The translations under genes and the position numbers were made by a program. Of a stretch of 23,007 nucleotides of DNA, positions 7,933-14,589 are shown in pieces. The DNA is taken from positions 1 to 23,007 of the IMG/VR virus record IMGVR_UViG_3300034518_000399; one strand, given 5' to 3'. The DNA is from a virus. Position 1 is the stretch's first letter, and the number at the start of each line of letters is the position of its first letter. The notes beneath the pieces are model-generated. The model was not told where the DNA came from. It made no database searches and saw only the letters and a program-made list of their open reading frames with translations.

Positions 7933-7972
7933 AATCCTTTCCCCCTAATTATCCTATTAAATAAATTAAAAA

Positions 7973-8023
7973 TTACCAATAATAAATTAAAAATGTAGTT
8001 ATAACAATAGCTGAAATAATCAT
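7973..8023 (-). CDS. Possible 16-aa hydrophobic peptide
   Basis: A strong ribosome site (AAAGGGGG, 8028-8035) is placed four bases before ATG 8023, followed by MIISAIVITTFLIYYW and TAA. This site has no other start to serve, because the gp32-like gene has its own AAAGGA further on. The peptide is almost wholly hydrophobic. It may be a real micro-gene, or the remnant of a longer one. An approximate direct repeat of AATAAATTAAAAAT lies at its 3' end. Confidence 0.35.
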   Translation of the reverse strand: MIISAIVITTFLIYYW

Positions 8024-8036
8024 TTTACCCCCTTTC

Positions 8037-8438
8037 TTATGAATTATCTGTAACTTCTGAGTCCACTTTACGATTAAATCCTATACTCTTTAACATATCT
8101 TTTTTCATTACAACTGTATCTCTATTACTTTTATAAAGTTCCCATTTACGTACACTATCTATATATGCTTTTTTATATTTAATCACATTTGGACTAATAT
8201 TAACTACCTCTTTACATTTATTATCTGTACTACCTTCACTTTTTGCATCTAGAAAAACTTGTGAAGAGATTCTTTTTAATTCCTCTTTTGCTGTTAATGA
8301 ATCTGCATATGATTCTGATGTCAACCTAGAAAATATATAAAATGATTTAACTACTTTTATATACTCACCTTCTAAATCGTCTGGATTAATATTATATAAA
8401 TCTTCCACATATTTTTCAAATTCTTTATTTAAATTCAT
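8037..8438 (-). CDS. Unknown helical protein, possible UvsY-like recombination mediator
   Basis: The 133-residue product is charged and predicted helical, without transmembrane segments. Its length is close to T4 UvsY (137 residues). Its C-terminal portion, YIDSVRKWELYKSN followed by KKDMLKSIGF, resembles the Trp/aromatic helix and 'IKSRGF' ending of UvsY. It lies next to the gp32-like gene and two genes from the RecA gene, the proteins that UvsY bridges in T4. The similarity is by eye and weak, so the call is inference from size, position and a short motif. A promoter -10 box ends six bases before ATG 8438 and no Shine-Dalgarno is present, so its message may be leaderless. Confidence 0.4.
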   Translation of the reverse strand: MNLNKEFEKYVEDLYNINPDDLEGEYIKVVKSFYIFSRLTSESYADSLTAKEELKRISSQVFLDAKSEGSTDNKCKEVVNISPNVIKYKKAYIDSVRKWELYKSNRDTVVMKKDMLKSIGFNRKVDSEVTDNS

Positions 8439-8444
8439 AATCTC

Positions 8445-8473
8445 ATTATACCCTATTTCATAAAAAAAGTCAA
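8445..8473 (-). promoter_or_regulatory. Strong promoter giving a predicted leaderless mRNA
   Basis: On the minus strand TTGACT (8468-8473), a 17-base spacer and a perfect TATAAT (8445-8450) precede ATG 8438 by six bases. The expected start of transcription coincides with the start codon. The -35 begins two bases after the stop of the upstream gene. It would drive 8438 through recA to the terminator at 5923. Confidence 0.8.
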
Positions 8474-8475
8474 GT

Positions 8476-8841
8476 TTATTTATTAGAATTATTTTTACTT
8501 GATATATCGTACTTTTTCTTTAATCTCATTAATGCAACTATTTCTCTTTGTTCTGGTGGTAAATACCAATATATGTAATTAGAACTATTTTCTGGATAAC
8601 ATTTTAATAACTCTTTAACATCTTTATGACAAACTAAAATATACTTTCTTTCTGTATCATTTAATTCGGTGTAATAAAACTTATATAAATCTTTTCTTTT
8701 TTTATTACACAATTCACACCTATCAATTAAATTTCCATCTATATAAATACCATTTTTATAAGAATCATAAGTATATCTTCTTTCATAACAATAATGTCCA
8801 TTTGGAGTTTCATTATCATTCATAATATGTATACCTTTCAT
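8476..8841 (-). CDS. Unknown Cys-x2-Cys protein, paralogue of its upstream neighbour
   Basis: The 121-residue protein contains IDGNLIDRCELCNKK near 35-48, then YKFYYTEL, KYILVCHKDVKELLKCY and YWYLPPEQREIVALMRLKKKY. The same series occurs in the gene at 8854-9363, so the two are tandem duplicates. The Cys-x2-Cys followed by a later Cys-His could bind zinc; this CELC...VCH layout is reminiscent of small HNH or zinc-ribbon proteins, but no catalytic set is evident. The start ATG 8841 is preceded by AAGGA; ATG 8823 is an alternative. Function unknown. Confidence 0.75.
   Translation of the reverse strand: MKGIHIMNDNETPNGHYCYERRYTYDSYKNGIYIDGNLIDRCELCNKKRKDLYKFYYTELNDTERKYILVCHKDVKELLKCYPENSSNYIYWYLPPEQREIVALMRLKKKYDISSKNNSNK
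8699..8743. repeat. 45-bp direct repeat, copy 1
   Basis: Identical to 9095-9139. It encodes the GNLIDRCELCNKK region of the downstream paralogue. Confidence 0.9.
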
Positions 8842-8853
8842 AGTATTATTTCC

Positions 8854-9363
8854 TTATCTAGATGTATAAAGTTGATTATACTTTTTTCTCAAACTTATTA
8901 CTGCCAATAATTCTTTTTGGTCTGGTGGTAAATATGCGAATATATTTCCTTTTAATTTATTATCTAGTTCTTCATAACATTCTAATAATTCACTAATATC
9001 TTGATGACAAACTAAAATATATATTTTTCCCTTAATAGTTTTTTTCTTTGATTTACCTAATTCTTTATAATAAAATCTATATAACTCATTGCTCTTTTTA
9101 TTACACAATTCACACCTATCAATTAAATTTCCATCTATAGTATGTCTTTTTCCAGTTCTCCAACTCTCTCCATTTTTATATACCTTATCCTCTGGTATAT
9201 CATTACCCCCTGCATATTCTATATCAGCAATTTTTTCCTTATAAAGAGTATAATGGTCTTTATAACAAGAAAAATAATTCTTATTTAATGTTTCCATTTT
9301 AACAGAAAAATTTGCAATATGCGGTTCAGAATTATACTCATTAGTACCTTTAATTTTTTTCAT
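8854..9363 (-). CDS. Unknown Cys-x2-Cys protein with N-terminal extension, paralogue of 8476-8841
   Basis: The 169-residue product shares IDGNLIDRCELCNKK, YRFYYKEL, YILVCHQDISELLECY and AYLPPDQKELLAVISLRKKY with the next gene, but has about 50 extra N-terminal residues (ANFSVKMETLNKNYFSCYKD). A 45-base identical DNA stretch (9095-9139 here, 8699-8743 in the partner) covers the CELC region, so the copies are recent or kept similar by gene conversion. ATG 9363 has GGGGAG nine bases upstream, inside the end of the polymerase gene. Possible zinc binding; function unknown. Confidence 0.75.
   Translation of the reverse strand: MKKIKGTNEYNSEPHIANFSVKMETLNKNYFSCYKDHYTLYKEKIADIEYAGGNDIPEDKVYKNGESWRTGKRHTIDGNLIDRCELCNKKSNELYRFYYKELGKSKKKTIKGKIYILVCHQDISELLECYEELDNKLKGNIFAYLPPDQKELLAVISLRKKYNQLYTSR
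9095..9139. repeat. 45-bp direct repeat, copy 2
   Basis: Identical to 8699-8743, 396 bases away in the same orientation, within the paired paralogous gene. Confidence 0.9.
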
Positions 9364-9364
9364 A

Positions 9365-11719
9365 TTAACATTCTCCCCATGATTTACCTATTTTTATATC
9401 AACAAAAACATCACCTATTAAAGTGTCTTTTTCTAGTATAAGTTTAATTTTTTCAATTAAATACTCTTCATCATTATGTATAATAAAATATACAGCATCA
9501 TGTTTTGTATGTATAATTTTACTCTTTTTATCTTTTAAGAAATCATGAACTAATAAAACTTTAGACCAAAATATTGCTGAACTACCAGATTGTATAGGAA
9601 AATTAACAGACTGTCTTGTAATATCATGATCTATATCATATATTTTATACTGTGATGTTATAAATCTCCTAGTTCTACCAACCATATCAGTAATATAACC
9701 ATAATTTAAACCAAAATCACTATATTTATCTAATAAATTTTTTACTTTAGGAAACTTTCTAAAGAAATCCTTTTTTAATTCTACTGCATAATCTACAGAA
9801 ATACCAAATTCTTCACATATACTTTTAGAACCTCTACCATATAAAGTACCATAAACAACACCTTTAACTTGTGCCCATATCTCTTCATCATACTCTATAC
9901 CAGCAATTATCTTAGTTAACTGTTCTTTGGCATTTGAAGAATCTAATATTTTAATTAATTTCTTATCTTTTGATAAATATGCAGCTATTCTAAGTTCAAA
10001 CTGTTTATAGTCCATACCTACAAATTTATAATCTTTTGGTGCTATATAACAATCTCTAAATCCACCTTCTCTTGGAATTGTATGTAAAGATGAAGCTAAA
10101 CGACCACTTATTGTACCATTAAGATTATTCTCATTATGTATTTTATTATCATCTTGTAACATACAAAATAAATCATTACTAAAATCAGGTTTATAAGAAT
10201 CTAAATCTTTTAATAAAGATAATAATTGTAATTCATTATTTAATGATGTATATTTTGATATATTATCTTCAGAAATTGTCTTTGGAACTTTAATATCAAA
10301 TTTAATCTCTTTCATCAAATACGTACCTAAACTCTTAACAAGTGCTCTTGAAGTATGTAATAAATTAGGTGCTTTATGTTTAGACTTTAAAGATTTTAAT
10401 ACCTTTTCATCTGTACTATACCCACCTGATGCTGTTTTCTTATCAGATTGTAGTCCTAAAACATTAAATAATACATCACCAACCTGTTTAGGCGATTGCC
10501 AATTTATATCAGCTATATCAGTCAATTCACGCTTAATCTTAACAAGTTCCAAATTCTTATTGATATTTAATAATTTTAATTTATTAATATCAATAAGAAT
10601 TCCTTCTCGCTCTATATCTATTAACATCTGATTTACTGGCATAACAGTATTAAAAAATAACTTTGCAAAACCTTCATCTATTATTTTATTATAAAAAAGT
10701 TTATATAATCTATAAGTTACATCAGCATCAACATTATTATATTTGGCAACAACCTCCCTATCCATATCTTGCATAGATATTTTAGAAGATAAATTATAAT
10801 AAGAAACATCAGTATATAGAGAAGCTAAAGACTTCAACCCATATGAAATATTATCATTTAATATACCTATAGCAGCATACGTATCAAAGAACCAATTATT
10901 TGTATCAATATTATATCTTACTTTAAGAAATTTACAATCAAATTTTGAATGTGTAATCTTTTTAGCTGGTAGAGAAAATATCTTTTTATAATGTTCTAAT
11001 GAAAATGGTACACATATAGCAACACCCTCTTTAAATGAAAACGAACATGTTATTATATCACTTCTATATGGGTTAAGTCCTGTTGTTTCTATATCAAATG
11101 CAAATTCATCTACACTTTTTAATAATTCATATACTCTATCTATATCTTCTGTGAACAGATATTTTGTAGGTATTTGAGTATATTTACCAGATGCAACTTT
11201 AAAACCTTTATTTATATCAGATTGCATAGCATATAAATTCTTTATCACACTTAAAGATGCTTTTGGAGCAAAAGTAGGAATTACACTATATTTATCTTTT
11301 TTAAATACATACCCTCTAACATCAGATAACTTAATACTACCTAAAAAATACTTTGCTGCCATAGCACCTAAAGCAACAATAACTTTAGGTTTTATTACTT
11401 CTATCTCTTTTTCTAATAACTTAGAACATATATTTATTTCAGTTGTTTTAGGATTTACCCCACCTTTAGTATTACATTTAACTAACATTGTAGTATAAAC
11501 ATCACTTCTTTTATAACCGGCTTTTTCTATACATTCATTTAATAATGAACCTACATTACCAGAAAACGAATTACCAAATATAGAATCATTTTGACTTATA
11601 AAATCACCAACAAACATAATATTATTATTTATATTACCATTACCAGTAATACAATGTTCTCTACCTTTATTTCTATTATATTCACCTAAATTACATAAAT
11701 CACATTGTTTTTCAATCAA
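9365..11719 (-). CDS. Family A DNA polymerase with Fe-S UDG-like and 3'-5' exonuclease domains
   Basis: The protein has about 784 residues. Residues 1-175 resemble family 4 uracil-DNA glycosylases, including four cysteines placed for a 4Fe-4S cluster (Cys6, Cys9, Cys82, Cys98) and PKVIVALGAMAAKYFLG. However, the GEAPG and HP catalytic motifs are replaced (VGDFISQND, TFAPKAS). Next comes a DnaQ-like proofreading exonuclease: FDIETTG (208-214), HSKFDCKF, DADVTYRLY. The polymerase has motif A DYKQFELR (Asp570), motif B K619-x3-YG and motif C HD at about 740. In motif B a Trp occupies the place of the usual Arg four residues before the Lys. The start is taken as TTG 11719, because GGGAGG lies nine bases upstream and the upstream gene ends at the same spot. 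It is probably the replicative polymerase. Confidence 0.92.
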   Translation of the reverse strand: MIEKQCDLCNLGEYNRNKGREHCITGNGNINNNIMFVGDFISQNDSIFGNSFSGNVGSLLNECIEKAGYKRSDVYTTMLVKCNTKGGVNPKTTEINICSKLLEKEIEVIKPKVIVALGAMAAKYFLGSIKLSDVRGYVFKKDKYSVIPTFAPKASLSVIKNLYAMQSDINKGFKVASGKYTQIPTKYLFTEDIDRVYELLKSVDEFAFDIETTGLNPYRSDIITCSFSFKEGVAICVPFSLEHYKKIFSLPAKKITHSKFDCKFLKVRYNIDTNNWFFDTYAAIGILNDNISYGLKSLASLYTDVSYYNLSSKISMQDMDREVVAKYNNVDADVTYRLYKLFYNKIIDEGFAKLFFNTVMPVNQMLIDIEREGILIDINKLKLLNINKNLELVKIKRELTDIADINWQSPKQVGDVLFNVLGLQSDKKTASGGYSTDEKVLKSLKSKHKAPNLLHTSRALVKSLGTYLMKEIKFDIKVPKTISEDNISKYTSLNNELQLLSLLKDLDSYKPDFSNDLFCMLQDDNKIHNENNLNGTISGRLASSLHTIPREGGFRDCYIAPKDYKFVGMDYKQFELRIAAYLSKDKKLIKILDSSNAKEQLTKIIAGIEYDEEIWAQVKGVVYGTLYGRGSKSICEEFGISVDYAVELKKDFFRKFPKVKNLLDKYSDFGLNYGYITDMVGRTRRFITSQYKIYDIDHDITRQSVNFPIQSGSSAIFWSKVLLVHDFLKDKKSKIIHTKHDAVYFIIHNDEEYLIEKIKLILEKDTLIGDVFVDIKIGKSWGEC

Positions 11720-11999
11720 AATCAGTATCCTCCCAATAACTCTTAGGTAAAGTTTCATCTTCATCATCTAAATAAGCTCCACCAATTTTTACCTTTTGAA
11801 TCCATGCTCCATAGTATTCATCAACTGGTGTTTTATCTGAATCGCCTATTACATATTTAGCTACCAATCCACGACTATCTTTCATATGTAATTTCCAACG
11901 CTTATGTAATAACTTTATACATTCAGATTTTGTTTTACCTACTGTCATCCATTGATAATGTTCTGTATTCATAGTTAATACATAAAATGTTTTACACAT
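11712..11999 (-). CDS. Unknown 95-aa protein
   Basis: ATG 11999 follows GGGGGG by five bases, and the product begins MCKTFYVLTMNTEHYQWMTVG. It has a KTKSECIKLLHKRW helix, and an acidic end (DDEDETLPKSYWEDTDFD). Compact, soluble, no motif recognised. Its stop overlaps the TTG start of the polymerase by eight bases, so the two are translationally coupled. A longer reading frame from 12023 would overlap the previous gene and lacks this ribosome site. Confidence 0.7.
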   Translation of the reverse strand: MCKTFYVLTMNTEHYQWMTVGKTKSECIKLLHKRWKLHMKDSRGLVAKYVIGDSDKTPVDEYYGAWIQKVKIGGAYLDDEDETLPKSYWEDTDFD

Positions 12000-12009
12000 A
12001 TTTACCCCC

Positions 12010-12258
12010 CTAATGAAACTCATAATTTTCTGGAAGTGTTATAGTATATCTATAACCTGCAACATCAATACATTGAACTTTCATTGACGCTGTTTCAGCT
12101 TTATTACCACAATAAATATCTATTATAGGATATTCTTCATTTAACTCTTTACTATTAGCATCATACGCCCAGGGAACTGTATAACCTTCTTCCCCTATTT
12201 CCATATCCTTTATTTTCTTTTCTATTTTTAGTTCACCTATAATTTTTACATTACTCAT
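12010..12258 (-). CDS. Unknown 82-aa protein
   Basis: Begins MSNVKIIGELKIEKKIKDME and has a beta-rich look (EEGYTVPWAYD, YRYTITLPENYEFH). GGGAG precedes ATG 12258, and the start overlaps the end of the upstream gene by eight bases. It belongs to a run of small genes leading into the polymerase. No family recognised. Confidence 0.7.
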   Translation of the reverse strand: MSNVKIIGELKIEKKIKDMEIGEEGYTVPWAYDANSKELNEEYPIIDIYCGNKAETASMKVQCIDVAGYRYTITLPENYEFH

Positions 12259-12547
12259 TTTTCTCCCACCAATTTTTTATAACTATTTCTTTTATTTTTA
12301 CCCATTCAGGATTACAAGTATTACCTTTTATTCTTTTATAAAGAAAAAATTTGTAATCCTTAAACTGTTCAGAATTAAAATTCTTTTTCATATGTTTTAT
12401 AATCCTTTCTTCTGTATATCCTTTACTTACACGCATACAACCTAACCAATCTTCTGGTGATTCCCAACCATATTTTTGTACTTTAACACTTAATAAATCA
12501 TCACTTCCACCACCATTTTCAACAGGATCATTACAACCTTTAGCCAT
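12251..12547 (-). CDS. Unknown 98-aa protein
   Basis: From ATG 12547, with GTGGGG nine bases upstream, it begins MAKGCNDPVENGGGSDDLL. The body is basic and helical (ERIIKHMKKNFNSEQFKDYKFFLYKRI) and ends in NWWEKNE. The in-frame GTG at 12562 is part of the ribosome site and was not chosen. No recognisable domain. An accessory role is possible but unproven. Confidence 0.7.
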   Translation of the reverse strand: MAKGCNDPVENGGGSDDLLSVKVQKYGWESPEDWLGCMRVSKGYTEERIIKHMKKNFNSEQFKDYKFFLYKRIKGNTCNPEWVKIKEIVIKNWWEKNE

Positions 12548-12570
12548 AATAGTTTTCCCCACTAAAAATA

Positions 12571-12930
12571 TTAAAAATATCTGTTGTTATTTACTGGAAC
12601 ACAACATGTTACTTTATGCCTATGTCTAGATGACATTACATTATTTTCATAATTACAACTTTGACATAATCTATTTTGTATACCGTAACTTGTAAATTGT
12701 CTACCACATTTTAAACAAACTCTATTTTTAATAGAAATATTAAATATATTTTTAGTATATAAATTAGATTCAATTTTTCTAACACCAAACTTTCTAGCGT
12801 GTTTACGACAATATTTTTTACTTGGTGCTCTAGTATATAATATCTTATCACAACCTTCATACATACAAGGTTTTTTAATAATCTTTCTTTTTAAAAACAT
12901 CTTTCTTCTTCTTTTATACAACTCGTTCAA
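12571..12930 (-). CDS. Small zinc-ribbon protein, 119 aa
   Basis: It contains two Cys clusters. The first is CMYEGCDKILYT with a later CRKH. The second is CLKCGRQFTSYGIQNRLCQSC, a Cys-x2-Cys...Cys-x2-Cys zinc ribbon of the kind common in phage genomes. The N-terminus is very basic (YKRRRKMFLKRKIIKK), suggesting nucleic acid binding. The preferred start is TTG 12930, because GAGGGGGG lies four bases upstream; ATG 12900 is an alternative without a clear ribosome site. It is the first gene after the non-coding island and a candidate promoter/operator, so it may head this transcript and may be regulatory. Function inferred only from composition. Confidence 0.65.
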   Translation of the reverse strand: MNELYKRRRKMFLKRKIIKKPCMYEGCDKILYTRAPSKKYCRKHARKFGVRKIESNLYTKNIFNISIKNRVCLKCGRQFTSYGIQNRLCQSCNYENNVMSSRHRHKVTCCVPVNNNRYF

Positions 12931-12952
12931 TATACCCCCCTCAATAAAATAA

Positions 12953-12981
12953 ATTAAATACTTGATATTTAAATCAAGCAA
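12953..12981 (-). promoter_or_regulatory. Candidate minus-strand promoter
   Basis: TTGCTT (12976-12981) and TTTAAT (12953-12958) are separated by 17 bases on the minus strand, about 20 bases ahead of the TTG start at 12930. The -10 is good and the -35 weak. A palindrome overlaps the spacer. Confidence 0.35.
12961..12978. promoter_or_regulatory. Palindrome CTTGAT-N6-ATCAAG, candidate operator
   Basis: Two perfect 6-bp half-sites flank an AT-rich hexamer, 18 bp in all, the size of a dimeric repressor site. It lies across the spacer and -35 of the candidate promoter at 12953-12981. Confidence 0.4.
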
Positions 12982-13057
12982 AAATTATTAAATTTAAACA
13001 AATATTTTTTATCATAAGTATTACTATAACAAAGATTTAAAAAAAATTTAAAAAAAC

Positions 13058-13087
13058 TTGACTTTTTAACTAAAAATATGTTATAAT
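13058..13087 (+). promoter_or_regulatory. Strong plus-strand promoter
   Basis: TTGACT (13058-13063), an 18-base spacer and a perfect TATAAT (13082-13087) with TG at 13079-13080 form an extended -10 promoter. The predicted start is near 13094. The AACTTGACTTTTT block matches that of the promoter at 8445-8473, yet this copy points against all confident genes in the window. Confidence 0.75.
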
Positions 13088-13098
13088 AGGTAGAAATA

Positions 13099-13182
13099 TT
13101 TTTCTTTCACGAAAGAAAAAACATTCAAAGAATGTTATTTTGTTTTTTCTTGAGTGTTTTTTTGCGTAGCAAAAAAAATCAC
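13099..13182 (+). ncRNA. Hairpin-rich leader or small RNA downstream of the plus-strand promoter
   Basis: Three tight hairpins follow one another: 13099-13108 with 13111-13120 (10 bp), 13120-13126 with 13130-13136 (7 bp, loop AAA), and 13157-13165 with 13169-13177 (9 bp, loop GTA). An alternative 10-bp pairing of 13113-13122 with 13142-13151 excludes the first and encloses the second, so the transcript could switch between two folds. This resembles an attenuator or a small structured RNA. On the minus strand the second hairpin runs into T-rich sequence and could end transcription of the gene at 13265-13600. No known RNA family recognised. Confidence 0.45.
13120..13136 (-). terminator. Weak minus-strand terminator candidate
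   Basis: The stem AACATTC/GAATGTT with loop TTT runs directly into four further T then C-TTT on the minus strand. The AT-rich stem makes it weak. It would end the transcript carrying the gene at 13265-13600. Confidence 0.35.
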
Positions 13183-13296
13183 CTTTTACTATGCTATTAC
13201 TTTTACACCAAACATGTACTTTATGCTTTGCGATTTGCGTTGGGTTTCCCTTTCATTTTTCAAATTAAAAACTATCAACATTGTCCTTTTCAGTAA
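13132..13296 (+). CDS. Doubtful 54-aa plus-strand ORF
   Basis: The first ATG of the predicted plus-strand transcript (13132) opens 54 codons to TAA at 13294. The product begins MLFCFFLSVFLRSKKNHLLL and is hydrophobic and basic. No good ribosome site is visible, and the first codons lie within the hairpins. Its 3' end overlaps the convergent minus-strand gene by 32 bases. Base composition around 13200-13255 (GCTTTGCGATTTGCG, TGGGTTTCCC) is unlike the rest of the window. It could equally be untranslated. Confidence 0.15.
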   Translation: MLFCFFLSVFLRSKKNHLLLCYYFYTKHVLYALRFALGFPFIFQIKNYQHCPFQ

Positions 13297-13600
13297 GTAT
13301 ACAATATTTATCAGTTGTTTTATTATAAAGCAATTTTGCATTACCATTACATCTGAATAAATTATATGAAATTAATGACTCCAGCTTTGAACCATACCAT
13401 AGCATAATATAATGTTCATCATTCTCCTCATCCCAGTTGTGTTTATCAAATTCTGTTTCTTCTTTAACTACAGTATATTTTTCTTTATTTAAAAAATAAT
13501 TACTCTCTGTAGCAGTAATATATAAATAATTTTTAATATCGTCTGCTGTAAGCAAATTACGGATCCAGGAATCAGATTGATAGTCCATTAAATCTTTCAT
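13265..13600 (-). CDS. Unknown 111-aa protein
   Basis: ATG 13600 has AGGAGA seven bases upstream. The product begins MKDLMDYQSDSWIRNLLTAD and is acidic, with several aromatic residues (HYIMLWYGSKLESLISYNLF). No domain or membrane segment recognised. It is the last gene before the non-coding island, and the plus-strand promoter in that island would make RNA antisense to its 3' end. Confidence 0.7.
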   Translation of the reverse strand: MKDLMDYQSDSWIRNLLTADDIKNYLYITATESNYFLNKEKYTVVKEETEFDKHNWDEENDEHYIMLWYGSKLESLISYNLFRCNGNAKLLYNKTTDKYCILTEKDNVDSF

Positions 13601-13649
13601 TTAATTTCTCCTTTTAATAATTATTTTAATTTACTTATAATAATTAAAA

Positions 13650-13805
13650 TCATTCCCCATATTCGTTTACTATTTGTTGGCAAATTTCTAATAGTGAAAT
13701 CTGTGCCTCTTTTTCTTCATAACTAAGTTCTTCATCCCAATTTGAGTAGCAATCTTGCAAATCAGTTAATGTATTTTGAAATCTACAATATCCCATATTA
13801 GACAT
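13650..13805 (-). CDS. Small conserved phage-type protein, 51 aa
   Basis: ATG 13805 lies eight bases inside the end of the primase gene and is served by AAAGGGGG eight bases upstream. The product begins MSNMGYCRFQNTLTDLQDCY, continues SNWDEELSYEEKEAQISL and ends near NEYGE. This 'GYCRF.NT..DLQDC' opening followed by an acidic helix is, from memory, a recurrent small protein of phage replication regions; its function is not known. Too short for most gene callers, but the ribosome site, overlap and familiar sequence make it convincing. Confidence 0.75.
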   Translation of the reverse strand: MSNMGYCRFQNTLTDLQDCYSNWDEELSYEEKEAQISLLEICQQIVNEYGE

Positions 13806-14583
13806 TTTTTATACCCCCTTTACAAAGTTCTAAAATTTCTATTTGTGATAAATCGCCAGGATCTCCAGAATCAATAAAAATAGGGACCATATTAAAATAT
13901 TCAGATAATTCATCACAAATTTTTAATGTATATTCTTTAGCATCACTATCAAGCATAACAAATATTGTCTTTACATGTAAAAAAGCTGTAAATAATCTTA
14001 TTTGTTCTTTACTTATTCTTTTACCGAGTATTGCAATCCCGTAATCTGGTATTTTAAGTATGTCAAATATACCCTCAAATAATATTATAAAATTATAATA
14101 ATCATCTAAACTTTTTAAAGAAAAAACACCTAAATTTTTCTTACCATAAGTTAAATATTTGGGTGTTTTATCAAAAACTGTTCTACCTTGCCAACCAATA
14201 ATTGTATCATTAACCTTAACAGGAAAAACTATTCTTCCAGATAACACACCAGTCTGTGTATAATAACCTTGTAATTTGATACAAGAATCAACAGTTATAT
14301 TCCTATTTTTAAGGTATTTTATAGCCTGATGTTCATTTGATAAATCTGTTAATTTAATAAATTCTTTAGTATTTATTAAACTCCCCTTTGTTTCAGGTTT
14401 TTTAATTACCTTAACTGGTTTAATAGTTTTTAATAAATTTAAAATATCTTTATTATTTACTATTTTACCACCCCAATCGCATTTCCAACAATGAAAAACA
14501 CCTTTCTTAACATTGATGCTAAGATGGTCTGTTTCATCATCGCAACTAGGATTTATGCAAGTTGTTGTTATCTCTACTGTCAT
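13798..14583 (-). CDS. DNA primase (CHC2 zinc finger plus TOPRIM)
   Basis: The protein has 261 residues. Cys9, Cys14, Cys32 and Cys35 (TTTCINPSC...FHCWKC) form the N-terminal zinc-binding domain that reads template. The catalytic TOPRIM fold shows FIILFEG with Glu170, the metal-binding MLDSDA with Asp212 and Asp214, and GDPGD at 240-244. It would make RNA primers for the DnaB-like helicase/polymerase replisome encoded nearby. It resembles the primase half of T7 gp4 without the helicase, which is supplied by the separate gene at 15726-16961. There is no Shine-Dalgarno before ATG 14583. The whole spacer is 13-bp repeats, and a three-codon ATG-CCA-AAA-TGA mini-frame overlaps the start, so initiation may be unusual. 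Confidence 0.88.
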   Translation of the reverse strand: MTVEITTTCINPSCDDETDHLSINVKKGVFHCWKCDWGGKIVNNKDILNLLKTIKPVKVIKKPETKGSLINTKEFIKLTDLSNEHQAIKYLKNRNITVDSCIKLQGYYTQTGVLSGRIVFPVKVNDTIIGWQGRTVFDKTPKYLTYGKKNLGVFSLKSLDDYYNFIILFEGIFDILKIPDYGIAILGKRISKEQIRLFTAFLHVKTIFVMLDSDAKEYTLKICDELSEYFNMVPIFIDSGDPGDLSQIEILELCKGGIKNV

Positions 14584-14589
14584 TTTGGC

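Noticed and set aside
11170-11719. Active uracil-DNA glycosylase
   Set aside because: Cluster cysteines are present but both catalytic motifs are altered.
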